DNA of 64,000 nt from GWF2-38-10 sp964527595 (GTDB lineage: Bacteria; Babelota; Babeliae; Babelales; RVW-14), in the NCBI GenBank assembly GCA_964527595.1, contig CAZGPI010000007.1, forward strand, positions 1-64,000, read 5' to 3'. Position numbers and translations under genes: made by a program. Positions 17,340 to 25,609 of the stretch are shown piece by piece. The notes below the pieces were generated by a model, which saw only the letters and a program-made list of their open reading frames with translations, was not told the DNA's origin and did not search any database. Position 1 is the stretch's first letter. Each line of letters opens with the position of its first letter.

Positions 17340-17433
17340 ACTTTCCATCCCTTAAAAAAACAACATTAATGTGAAGCTATTAGTTTAGCAATAAATTAAA
17401 TTATTGTTGTTTTTTTTAACATTCACCTTTTTG

Positions 17434-19749
17434 TCAGGCGGTAAAAGCATTCTGAATCTTTGGATAAATTGGGCCGCAACCCCACTGAACTAAATTTTTA
17501 ACACCCAACCCAGCGTATGATCCAACCATTCCACCTATCTTTGCAATAATATGAGTATAAATAGTGGCACCAATTTGCTTAACAATCTCATCACCTTTAG
17601 TCGAATCTTGCTCAAATTGTTGTTTAATTTCCTCAACATCAAGATATGCGATTAATCCGTGATGTGCTAAATGCTTCAAAACAAACGCTAATATTTGCTT
17701 TGTTTCGGCAACAGAATCGGCGCTATCAGAATCTTTGAGCACACCAAGTTTCTTTAGATTTGAAACAATAAATGTACGTTCGGAAGATCCAGGAATGAAA
17801 ATGTTTTTTAATGTTTTATCGAGGAATACCTCAAAATCAACCCCCATTTTTTCTTTAAAGTATTCATTAAATTCAGATTTAACATCACTGAACAATTCAA
17901 CCGTCTCGCTACTTACTAACCCAGCCGAAACACATAAGCTTAGAGCTTTTTCGGCGCCATACGTAATCGCTTTACCAAATGCGCTCTGATATTTTTGAGC
18001 AAGGAAACTGCCACCAAAGGAACCTAGACTCGAAAAAACATATGACATCAAACGGCATTCAACGTAATACGCTTTTGTATTAAGTTGATTAGCTTCGATA
18101 TAATCTTTATTGTTTTTATACCAATCACCAAAAACATCTTCTGGTTGGCATTTAAGCACATCATTTGGAGTCAACATTATGAGAGGTAAAAATGTTTCAG
18201 CCATATAACCAAGCAACTCTGGTTTAACAATCCCCAAGGTTGATTGCTCAATCGTTTCCATTGCTTGCGGATGAAAATTTATGCGTAAATATTCGTGTAA
18301 TTGCTTAAACGCATAGCGCTGACCTTCATTTAATGCCCCGAAAGCTGTCTTGCGTAAATGCTTATAATCACTCGGCCAAACAGAACCATTCATCCCATTG
18401 CCATTTTCTTTCAAAAAGGTCCCTTCAGGGCTAACCAAAAATTGCGTAGTTGGTGCTAGCGGCAAATAGGTTTCACCATTGAGCACGCGAGTCTGATCAC
18501 CATTAGGCATCTCAATAATTCCTGGACTTTCATCACTAAACAATAGGCAATGAAATGCATGATAATAAACCCATGAGGCTAAAATTTTACCAACACCTCG
18601 CACTGCACCGTGCACAGGCTTCTCCATAGAATTTGATGAAAAGAATGGAAAAAACTTGGAAAGTAACGCCATTCCAGCAGCATTTCTTAAATCGTTCATT
18701 TCTTGAATTGGGTTCAGTGATGAAGTGGACGAATTGCCTTTAATTATATCCATCAAGTGATGGGCCCCAGAATCGTCCATAGAGCCTGATACCTTCAAGT
18801 AAAACGACCAGACTGATAATGCGGTTGATAGGCCACTATCAAGCATAAAGGTGTAAAACTTGTTATAATCATAATCCTTTTTGTAAAAGTCTAAAAAGGT
18901 CTTATAAAAATTAAATGAATGTGCGATTAATGGAAACAACGTATGTGAAAGAGACTGGCCGCTTGTTGATTTTTCCTGTAATGATACAAAAATCGTCAAC
19001 GTTTTTAGATATTTTTTCAGCTCGTTAGCTAGTGATACATAAGCATGGCGCAACACTTTATCACCATAAGCCTCATTAAACTCTATTTTCTTCTCAAGCT
19101 CCGCTATAACGTCAGTCAATATCGCATGAGCTTTTTTGCTATATGGTTTTAAATGCTCGGCATAACAAGCTGCTAGAGCTTTCTTGTCATCCTTTTTAAC
19201 AGCCGACAAAATTTCGGTCAGCAAATCCCATGCTTGAGCAAATTGCTCATCCTTAAGCGCTACCGCAAAATCCACTGCAACTTGGGTATTTTTAGTCAGC
19301 GTATCAAGTAATGGTTCAAGGTCTTTCTTAACTGAAGCGTCCTGGCCATTATTTAAAATGGCTAAAAAGCGTCCATCATCCAAAATTTGCTGCAATTTTT
19401 CGATATCATTAATTATTAGCTGAAGCTTAGCATCTTGTTGGCTTATTTCATGCAATTTGGTGCTTATATAAGCACACGCCTTGGTAAGCCCTGTCACCAA
19501 ACTAACTTCTCCAAGGAATGTTTGGTATTGTTCACGAGCTGACAAAATTAATACCCGATCATTTTCTGCAACTTTGCCAATAAGATCAACCGGTGGTTCT
19601 TGAGGAATTACTTGCTCCTGCGATGCCATATCAGAAACGTCTAAATTGCCGCCAGGGAGATATTCACCATGCAAAAAAGAAGTCCCTAAAAAGGCTAGAC
19701 TTGTGATCAGCATAAAATAGAAACGACCGCGAATTATAAATCTCTTCAT
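17434..19749 (-). CDS. Large exported protein of unknown function
   Basis: 771 residues with a signal peptide (about 1-28, ending LHGEYLPG). The remainder is mostly helical and has no motif that I recognise. Hydrophobic stretches near residues 590-620 and 735-755 (IGGMVGSYAGLG) could be membrane-active helices. Cysteines are few. The start follows GGGTG, a modest ribosome binding site. Size, secretion and lack of homology to core families suggest a lineage-specific secreted or surface factor. The following 184-base gap to ftsW shows no clear promoter or terminator. Confidence 0.65.
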   Translation of the reverse strand: MKRFIIRGRFYFMLITSLAFLGTSFLHGEYLPGGNLDVSDMASQEQVIPQEPPVDLIGKVAENDRVLILSAREQYQTFLGEVSLVTGLTKACAYISTKLHEISQQDAKLQLIINDIEKLQQILDDGRFLAILNNGQDASVKKDLEPLLDTLTKNTQVAVDFAVALKDEQFAQAWDLLTEILSAVKKDDKKALAACYAEHLKPYSKKAHAILTDVIAELEKKIEFNEAYGDKVLRHAYVSLANELKKYLKTLTIFVSLQEKSTSGQSLSHTLFPLIAHSFNFYKTFLDFYKKDYDYNKFYTFMLDSGLSTALSVWSFYLKVSGSMDDSGAHHLMDIIKGNSSTSSLNPIQEMNDLRNAAGMALLSKFFPFFSSNSMEKPVHGAVRGVGKILASWVYYHAFHCLLFSDESPGIIEMPNGDQTRVLNGETYLPLAPTTQFLVSPEGTFLKENGNGMNGSVWPSDYKHLRKTAFGALNEGQRYAFKQLHEYLRINFHPQAMETIEQSTLGIVKPELLGYMAETFLPLIMLTPNDVLKCQPEDVFGDWYKNNKDYIEANQLNTKAYYVECRLMSYVFSSLGSFGGSFLAQKYQSAFGKAITYGAEKALSLCVSAGLVSSETVELFSDVKSEFNEYFKEKMGVDFEVFLDKTLKNIFIPGSSERTFIVSNLKKLGVLKDSDSADSVAETKQILAFVLKHLAHHGLIAYLDVEEIKQQFEQDSTKGDEIVKQIGATIYTHIIAKIGGMVGSYAGLGVKNLVQWGCGPIYPKIQNAFTA

Positions 19750-19932
19750 TTAGCACCCAATCAAAACATATAGTTTAAATTGCTTAACCAACCATTTTTA
19801 TAAAAATCGATCGAAAATCACTAATCAATCGATACAAACAGTATGGCAGGAGGGGTACAAGTGTCAAACGCATGGCAGGGCTCAATGGACATTTTTCCAT
19901 TATTATAAAAAAATCTTTCTAGTGGTAAATAT

Positions 19933-21048
19933 TTATTGGGTTGCGCGGGTATTTCGTGCAAAATTGACGATTAATCCAATCATGGCAAAAGAACCCATGA
20001 GAGCCGTTCCGCCATAACTTATGAACGGTAACCCAAGCCCCTTGGTTGGCAATAGCCCCGCGGTCACCATAAGGTTAATAACGGCCTGGAGGGTAATAAA
20101 CACCACAAACCCAAGGCCGGTAAAGAATGAAAATGGCCGGTCAAACCGTAAAACCAACCGTAACCCATAAAAAAGAAACAAAAAATAAAGGGCTATAACG
20201 ATGCACGAACCAACAAACCCGGTCTCCTCGGCAATGATCGGAAAAATAAAATCGGTGTGCTGCATCGGCAAATAGAAGAATTTTTGTTTAGAATTTGAAA
20301 TCCCAAGTCCAAGTAATTGCCCCGATCCAATTGCAATAAGCGACTGTATAATCTGAAAACCCCTACCCTGAGGATCGGACCATGGGTTTAAAAAGATCAG
20401 TATACGATTCAATCGATAAGACTTGGAAAATATAAGAAAAATACCGGCTGGCAATGTGAGAGCCAAAGTAATAAGCATATGTATCATCCTGAAATTGGCT
20501 ACGAAAAAAATAACAATCGATGTTACAAAAATAGTAACTACCGACCCAAAATCAGGCTGCTTAAGAAGCACGACAAAACTAACCCCAAGAACGGTTAAGA
20601 ACGGTAAATACCCATGTAAAAAAGACTTAATCGTATGCTGCTTTTTTTCCAAGAAAAAACCGATATACATAAACAAAAACACTTTTAGAAATTCACTGGG
20701 TTGCAAACTTAGCCCCCCAAAACGCAGCCAACGATTTGATCCATGGCATCGTAAACCAAAACCAGGGACCAAGGTCAACGCAGTCAAAAACAACGCCCCA
20801 AGAAACAAATATGGTGATATTCGCCGCCAAAAATCAATCGGCACCGTGGCAAAGATAAAGAAGCAAATGAGCGATAGGCAAAAATACACAAATTGTTTTT
20901 TCAAAAAATAATGCGCCTCACCAAATTTTTCGAGCGCAAAAACTGAGCTTGAGGAATAGATGAATACCAAACCGATTAACGTTAACAATCCAACGATGGT
21001 TAAAAATATTCTTAAATCATTTCGTACACGGTCAAATTGAACAGCCAT
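19933..21048 (-). CDS. ftsW: SEDS-family peptidoglycan glycosyltransferase FtsW
   Basis: 371 residues with about ten transmembrane helices. SEDS proteins polymerise lipid II into glycan strands. The family marks are visible: GSNRWLRFGGLSLQPSEFLK, the catalytic-loop motif KQPDFGS with the key Asp (about residue 166), FIFPIIAEETGF, and the C-terminal GLPFISYGGTALM. I call it FtsW (septum) rather than RodA from its general sequence (YSSSS near the N-terminus, GLRCHGSNRWL), but the two are similar and no neighbour settles the matter. Transcribed alone, divergent from mazEF. Confidence 0.9.
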   Translation of the reverse strand: MAVQFDRVRNDLRIFLTIVGLLTLIGLVFIYSSSSVFALEKFGEAHYFLKKQFVYFCLSLICFFIFATVPIDFWRRISPYLFLGALFLTALTLVPGFGLRCHGSNRWLRFGGLSLQPSEFLKVFLFMYIGFFLEKKQHTIKSFLHGYLPFLTVLGVSFVVLLKQPDFGSVVTIFVTSIVIFFVANFRMIHMLITLALTLPAGIFLIFSKSYRLNRILIFLNPWSDPQGRGFQIIQSLIAIGSGQLLGLGISNSKQKFFYLPMQHTDFIFPIIAEETGFVGSCIVIALYFLFLFYGLRLVLRFDRPFSFFTGLGFVVFITLQAVINLMVTAGLLPTKGLGLPFISYGGTALMGSFAMIGLIVNFARNTRATQ

Positions 21049-21204
21049 AAAAGCACCTTTCTCTTTTTTCTCATTCCTCCATGAATTTAGAAAAAAGTAT
21101 AAAAAATGAAATGATCAGAACACAAGAATCTTGGTAAGTCTTCAGATTGTTTCATCGTTGAATCTTTTTCATGCTTTCTTTTTTTAGACAGCCATATATA
21201 CTTA

Positions 21205-21228
21205 TTTGCATACAAATTTGCATACAAA
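21205..21228 (+). promoter_or_regulatory. Tandem direct repeats, probable MazE operator
   Basis: Two abutting exact copies of the 12-base unit TTTGCATACAAA (21205-21216 and 21217-21228), each itself a near-palindrome, ending 18 bases before the antitoxin start. A TATACT box at 21197-21202 may be the -10 element. Repeated palindromes over the promoter are typical for self-repression by a ribbon-helix-helix antitoxin. Confidence 0.6.
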
Positions 21229-21246
21229 TAAATAAGGAGCAAATAA

Positions 21247-21492
21247 ATGACCAAAATGATGCGTATCTCAGACACAACCTATAACCATCTTGATGCCCTT
21301 TCAAAAAACACTGATTTATCCAAGCAGGACCTTATGGAAATGGCGGTAAAGTATTTAACTAAAAAGTATTTTTTAGAAAAAACCAACAAAGAATACGAGG
21401 CCCTAAAAAAGAATACCAAGCAATTTAAGGCATATCTTAAAGAACATAAGAATTTTGATTGTTGCCTTTTAGATGGACTTGAGGAATTATGA
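21247..21492 (+). CDS. Antitoxin of a MazEF-type pair
   Basis: 81 residues. The N-terminus MTKMMRISDTTYNHLDALSKNTDLSKQDLMEMAVKYL looks like a ribbon-helix-helix DNA-binding unit: a short beta strand and two helices. The C-terminal half (NKEYEALKKNTKQFKAYLKEH) would wrap the toxin. AAGGAG-like site (ATAAGGAGC) 8 bases upstream. Its stop overlaps the toxin start by four bases (ATGA), so the two are translationally coupled. It should neutralise the toxin and repress the operon through the direct repeats upstream. Confidence 0.85.
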   Translation: MTKMMRISDTTYNHLDALSKNTDLSKQDLMEMAVKYLTKKYFLEKTNKEYEALKKNTKQFKAYLKEHKNFDCCLLDGLEEL

Positions 21493-21836
21493 AAATTAAG
21501 CCACTACGCGGTGAAATATGGGTGGTCGACCTTGATCCAGTAAGAGGACATGAACAAGCAAAAAGCCGGCCCTGCCTTGTCATTTCACACGATCAATTTA
21601 ATCAAAGCCCGGCAAATCTTATCGTCATTATTCCCATCACTTCAAAACATCATAACATATCATGGTTTGTTCCGATTGCCGCTCAAGATGGAGGACTTAA
21701 ACAACAGTCATACATTATATGCAACCACATCAGAACCGTTTCATTGGACCGATTTGCAGCCAAACGACTTGGCACAATCGGAATGCCAACGATGCAAGCA
21801 GTCGAAGCAAGGCTGAGGGTATTACTTGATTTATAA
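21489..21836 (+). CDS. mazF: MazF/PemK-family mRNA interferase toxin
   Basis: 115 residues with the full PemK/MazF fold: RGEIWVVDLDPVRGHEQAKSRPCLVIS (the conserved RG-hydrophobic strand and K-RP loop), VIIPITS, SYIICNHIRTVSLDRFA (the strand with the conserved Arg-Thr) and a final helix. MazF toxins cut RNA at short sequence motifs and slow growth. No truncation is visible, so this toxin-antitoxin pair appears intact, unlike the decayed one at 7116-7675. It converges on murD with a 6-base overlap. Confidence 0.93.
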   Translation: MKIKPLRGEIWVVDLDPVRGHEQAKSRPCLVISHDQFNQSPANLIVIIPITSKHHNISWFVPIAAQDGGLKQQSYIICNHIRTVSLDRFAAKRLGTIGMPTMQAVEARLRVLLDL

Positions 21837-23351
21837 AGAAAATTGAGCAACAATTTGCTTGAATGCATTCCCGCGTTCTTCATAATTTTTGTAAAGATCG
21901 TAGCTCGTTCCGCTTGGTGATAATAGCACCTGATCTCCGGGCGCCATAATTTTCTGAATATCGGCCATCACTTCTTCAAGTGTTGCAAAACAAGTTGCCG
22001 AAGAAGCGAAAACGGCACATTCTTTGCCGAAGCAATAAATTTTCTTAATATGCAGGCCGTTCCCTTCCGCCGTCGCCAAGGCTATGGCGGACATGCCTGC
22101 ACCTCCCCTGAGGCTTTGTAGTACCGCAAGCAATGGAGATCGGTCGACGCCTTTACCTAACCCACCCAAGATTAAAATAACTGGGCGATTGTTATCGGCT
22201 AATCGACGCACGGCCGCCTCGGTAGATTGTATAACCGTAGCCTTGGAATCGTTATAAAAATCGACACCATTAACCGTTGCCACAAATTCACAGCGATGTT
22301 CATTAGCAATGGAAAGCGTATCTTTATTTTCTTTTATCCATCGACCAATAACCTCTGGCTCAATGCCAATCGAATATAAGGCAGCAAGAATATGCAACCA
22401 ATTTTCGGTAAATGTTACGTTTGGCAAATCGGCAACCGCACAAATTTGATTTGTCTCGGTCACTTGACCATCGACTATTTGACTAATAATCACATTACCA
22501 TTATCAATCGTAACAAAACCAACCGAAGCCCGAGGAACAAGCGTCAATAATGCTCGGTCTTCTGGGTTTGAACTTACCAAATAAATTTCACTTTTTATCT
22601 CAGATAACGCAGGAATCACTAATTCCCCAACTTCACCCTTTAAGAGTGATGCCGACAAAAGGGCAACTTGGTCTTCAACTTGAAATCGCAATAAGTTCAT
22701 TTTGGCATCAACATAGGCGGCCATAGTTTCATGCCGATCTAAATGATTAGCAAAGCAATTGGTCCATATCGCAACATCGGGAGCCCATTCTTTATTGAAC
22801 TCTAACTGAAAACTTGATAACTCAAGCACCGCTGCGTAAATCTTTTTTTGCTGTTTAACCAAATCCAACATCCCAAGGCCAATATTACCGCCAACAACAA
22901 CATGGGGTAAGCGCTTATTATCACCTGGTACCAGAATTTTATCGGCAATAAACCCAAGTAACTTGGTCGTGGTTGTTTTACCTAATGAACCGGTAATACC
23001 AATCGTTGGACGTTTAAAAAAGCAATCAAAGATATCAAGTTCGCACAAAATTTTATGTGAATATTGTTTATAGCGATTCATATTTACCCCGGGGCTAACG
23101 ATTACCAAGTCAGACATCGTTACCACTTCACCCAAGGTCATCATGTCACTACAAACCGTTCGCGCCCCGATATCGGTTATGTATTGTTCTTCGTCAGTAG
23201 TAAATTGTCGGTTATCCCAAACTAATAGATCAATAACCACCGAAGCTCGCCCACCAACCAGTAACCCAAAATAGATGCTACCTTCTTCGCTGGTTAAAAA
23301 GCTCATAACAGATTTACCAACAACACCAAAGCCAACAATCGCGATACGCAT
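21831..23351 (-). CDS. murD: UDP-N-acetylmuramoylalanine--D-glutamate ligase MurD with an in-frame repeat insertion
   Basis: 506 residues, longer than usual (about 440-460). MurD adds D-Glu to UDP-MurNAc-Ala with ATP. N-terminal Rossmann-like domain (GFGVVGKS), P-loop GITGSLGKTTTT (118-129), the Mur motifs ELSSFQL, NHLDRH, and C-terminal FYNDSKAT, LGG-GKG and LLSPSGTSYDLY-NYEERGN. Between LLAVLQ and IKKIYCFG about 20 extra residues (415-434, RGGAGMSAIALATAEGNG) are encoded by a 57-base palindromic repeat that also occurs at 58182-58238. The reading frame is kept, and the site lies in a surface loop of the C-terminal domain by comparison with E. coli MurD. Lies 9 bases after hldE, probably in one operon. 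Confidence 0.95.
   Translation of the reverse strand: MRIAIVGFGVVGKSVMSFLTSEEGSIYFGLLVGGRASVVIDLLVWDNRQFTTDEEQYITDIGARTVCSDMMTLGEVVTMSDLVIVSPGVNMNRYKQYSHKILCELDIFDCFFKRPTIGITGSLGKTTTTKLLGFIADKILVPGDNKRLPHVVVGGNIGLGMLDLVKQQKKIYAAVLELSSFQLEFNKEWAPDVAIWTNCFANHLDRHETMAAYVDAKMNLLRFQVEDQVALLSASLLKGEVGELVIPALSEIKSEIYLVSSNPEDRALLTLVPRASVGFVTIDNGNVIISQIVDGQVTETNQICAVADLPNVTFTENWLHILAALYSIGIEPEVIGRWIKENKDTLSIANEHRCEFVATVNGVDFYNDSKATVIQSTEAAVRRLADNNRPVILILGGLGKGVDRSPLLAVLQSLRGGAGMSAIALATAEGNGLHIKKIYCFGKECAVFASSATCFATLEEVMADIQKIMAPGDQVLLSPSGTSYDLYKNYEERGNAFKQIVAQFSL
22051..22107 (-). repeat. Palindromic element (family A) inserted in murD
   Basis: 57 bases identical to 58182-58238. The ends form an outer stem TGCAGGC / GCCTGCA and the middle an inner stem TCCGCC / GGCGGA with a further GCC/GGC pair. 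In murD it keeps the frame. It begins (gene direction) with GGGAGGTGCAGG. The size, the double stem and the location in a coding sequence resemble Rickettsia palindromic elements in type, though not in sequence as far as I can tell. Confidence 0.9.
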
Positions 23352-23360
23352 AAACAGCCC

Positions 23361-24830
23361 CTAAACACCAACCGTTTTCTGTAATTTTTCAATTTTTCTT
23401 AACACGTTAGTCGTTGAACGCCCGGGCACATAATCAACAACCTTAACGCTCCCACCAAGCGACTTAACGTAGTCATATCCAACAATAGATTCAACCTTAT
23501 AATCGCCCCCCTTAACCAAAACGTCGGGGCTCAGATATTCAATTAATTCTTTTGGCGTTTCTTGATCAAATGACACCACAAAATCAACCATCCCAAGGGC
23601 AGCCATCAACGTTGCTCGTTCTTCAAGTTGGTTAATTGGGCGGCCGGGACCTTTACCCAAACATCTTATAGATTCATCTGAATTGAGCGCAACGATCAAA
23701 ATATTGCCCAAAGATTTTGCCTCTTTAAGCAAATGGATATGACCAGAATGCAATATATCAAAACAACCGTTGGTAAAGACCACGCGTTTACCACCACGAC
23801 GCAACCAATCAAGCTCTATCTTTAAAAGCATCCAATCGTAAAAAATCTTTTCACCGGTATCCGATTCACGGTCAATAAGCTCATCTAAGCTCACGGCGTA
23901 GGTTTTTAGGTGCGAAACAGCAACCCCAGCGGCACGGTTGGCAACTTGCAAACAATGTTCGACCGTAAGGCCGTTACTTAAGGCAAATGCCAGAAAGGCA
24001 AAAACCGTATCACCCGCACCAGTAATATCATAAACCTCATGCTTGGAAACAGGGCAATAGTATGATTCTTGTTCACTAATGTATTGAATACCATTTTCAC
24101 CAAGGGTAATAAATAACCCACGTAACAAAAGACGTCGACAAATTTCTTGCCCATTGCTTATGAGTGAATCATCGGCCGAAAGGCCAAAATAACTGACCAT
24201 CTGATTAAATTCTTTTAAATTTGGCTTGATGTAATGAGCCCCTGCATATTTACCAAAATCTGGTCCTTTAGGATCAACCAAAATCAACCCACCCAAAGCC
24301 TGTATTTTTTGTACCAAATATGCAAACACATCGCGAGAAACAACCCCTTTTGCATAATCTGACACCAAAACGGTAATGCCCGGCTTAAGGTACATATCAA
24401 TGTGTTTCAACAAATAAGCGTTTTCTTGAGCAGCAAGTGCGCCCGATTCCTCTGAATCAATCCGCAAAAGTTGATGCCCCTTAACCATCATCCGCTTTTT
24501 GCACGTTGTCACTCGATGCTCGCTTTTAACCAACCCACCGCAATCAACACCAACATCGCGTACCATGGTTGACAAGCGATTGCCTTCATCGTCATGAGCT
24601 CCAATGAGCCCAATAAGCGATACATTAAACCCTATGTGTTTACAATTTGCCGCAACGTTTGCCGCGCCACCCAAACACCATTCTTTGGTTCCCTGCTTTA
24701 AAACAGGAACCGGTGCCTCGGGCGAAATACGGGTTACGCTGCCAAATAGGTATTCATCAAGCATCACATCGCCAATAACGACAATGTCTTTTGTTTCACA
24801 TTTTTTTAAGTAGTTAATTATTTGTTTCAT
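23361..24830 (-). CDS. hldE: Bifunctional heptose-7-phosphate kinase / heptose-1-phosphate adenylyltransferase HldE
   Basis: 489 residues from the ATG at 24830. The N-terminal half (1-325) is a ribokinase/PfkB-type sugar kinase: VVIGDVMLDEY, GGAANVA, and the C-terminal anion-hole motif DITGAGDTVFA. The C-terminal third (about 345-489) is a nucleotidyltransferase: VVFTNGCFDILHSGHIHLL with the HxGH motif, GRPIN, and the VPGRSTTN end. HldE makes ADP-heptose, the precursor of the LPS inner core, so the cell should make heptose-containing LPS; a heptosyltransferase-like GT9 lies at the other end of the window. It precedes murD by 9 bases. Confidence 0.96.
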   Translation of the reverse strand: MKQIINYLKKCETKDIVVIGDVMLDEYLFGSVTRISPEAPVPVLKQGTKEWCLGGAANVAANCKHIGFNVSLIGLIGAHDDEGNRLSTMVRDVGVDCGGLVKSEHRVTTCKKRMMVKGHQLLRIDSEESGALAAQENAYLLKHIDMYLKPGITVLVSDYAKGVVSRDVFAYLVQKIQALGGLILVDPKGPDFGKYAGAHYIKPNLKEFNQMVSYFGLSADDSLISNGQEICRRLLLRGLFITLGENGIQYISEQESYYCPVSKHEVYDITGAGDTVFAFLAFALSNGLTVEHCLQVANRAAGVAVSHLKTYAVSLDELIDRESDTGEKIFYDWMLLKIELDWLRRGGKRVVFTNGCFDILHSGHIHLLKEAKSLGNILIVALNSDESIRCLGKGPGRPINQLEERATLMAALGMVDFVVSFDQETPKELIEYLSPDVLVKGGDYKVESIVGYDYVKSLGGSVKVVDYVPGRSTTNVLRKIEKLQKTVGV

Positions 24831-24922
24831 TGTCAATCCATTAACTTAAATTTAAGCTTTAAAATACTCATTGTTCGTCAAAAAAACGGAACTATTGCCC
24901 ACCAAATTAATTTACAGTAACT

Positions 24923-24952
24923 TTGACATTACTTATAACCCATTTTTACAAT
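24923..24952 (+). promoter_or_regulatory. Sigma70-type promoter of the HPS-like / SOD operon
   Basis: TTGACA (24923-24928), 18 bases, TACAAT (24947-24952). The -35 box is perfect and the -10 has five of six matches. The start codon at 24972 follows with AAAAAGGAG. This is the clearest promoter in the window and supports a normal housekeeping sigma factor. Confidence 0.82.
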
Positions 24953-24971
24953 TTTAAAAAGGAGTAAAAGC

Positions 24972-25592
24972 GTGAAATTACAAATATCATATAACATCCC
25001 AGATCTCAATCAGGCAATCGAAACCGCCCACCAAACAGCAGAATTTGCCGACATTATTGGTATTGGGCCGCTACTGCTATTTAAAGAGGGCGTAAGAGCC
25101 GTCAAGCTGTTTAAGAGCACATTCCCAAACAAAGAAATTTTCGTGGAAGCCAAAATCATTGAAAAGGCGCCGGATGCGGTAAGCATGCTCGCCCAAGCCG
25201 GGGCGAGTTACATTTCGGTGCTCGCTGGCTCATTATACAGCACCATCAAAAAGGCGGTCGAAACGGCAAAGCTTTTCGATGCAAAAATAGGCCTCGACCT
25301 TTTGGATGCGCAATCTATTGGCCAATCGGCGCATGATGCAAAAATTATGGGTGTTGATTTGCTCATCATGAACAGATTTCCACACAAATTAGATGAAGCA
25401 CTTGAAATAGAGTCTGAGTGGCACAGTGCACGCGAAAACACCAATCTACCCATCTTTATTACAGGAAAAATCGACAAATCAAATATTCAGCAAATTATCG
25501 ATCTCAAACCACAAGGCATTATGGTCGGATCGGCAATCACACGAGCAAGTTCGCCCAAACAGGAAGCATACTACATAAAATCATTACTCTAA
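24972..25592 (+). CDS. HPS/KGPDC-like TIM-barrel protein with an altered active site
   Basis: 206 residues, GTG start after a strong ribosome binding site. The whole protein follows the 3-hexulose-6-phosphate synthase / 3-keto-L-gulonate-6-phosphate decarboxylase (OMPDC superfamily) plan: MKLQISYN, FADIIGIGPLL, EGVRAVKLFK, FPNKEIFVEAKIIEK, GASYISVLAG, IGLDLLD, and a phosphate-binding end (FITGKI, GIMVGSAITRA). The catalytic residues differ: the usual Asp8 is Asn8, the Glu of DIIEIG is Gly30, and the DxKxxD metal motif reads ExKxxE (Glu59, Lys61, Glu64). So a standard aldol or decarboxylase reaction is doubtful. No hexulose isomerase gene is adjacent; a superoxide dismutase gene follows after 17 bases. 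Confidence 0.78.
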   Translation: MKLQISYNIPDLNQAIETAHQTAEFADIIGIGPLLLFKEGVRAVKLFKSTFPNKEIFVEAKIIEKAPDAVSMLAQAGASYISVLAGSLYSTIKKAVETAKLFDAKIGLDLLDAQSIGQSAHDAKIMGVDLLIMNRFPHKLDEALEIESEWHSARENTNLPIFITGKIDKSNIQQIIDLKPQGIMVGSAITRASSPKQEAYYIKSLL

Positions 25593-25609
25593 AAAAAACT
25601 GGTGGTGTA

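Noticed and set aside
20423..20911. A 162-codon plus-strand frame opposite ftsW
   Set aside because: ftsW is certain from its motifs; the antisense product is lysine- and proline-rich and lacks a start signal.
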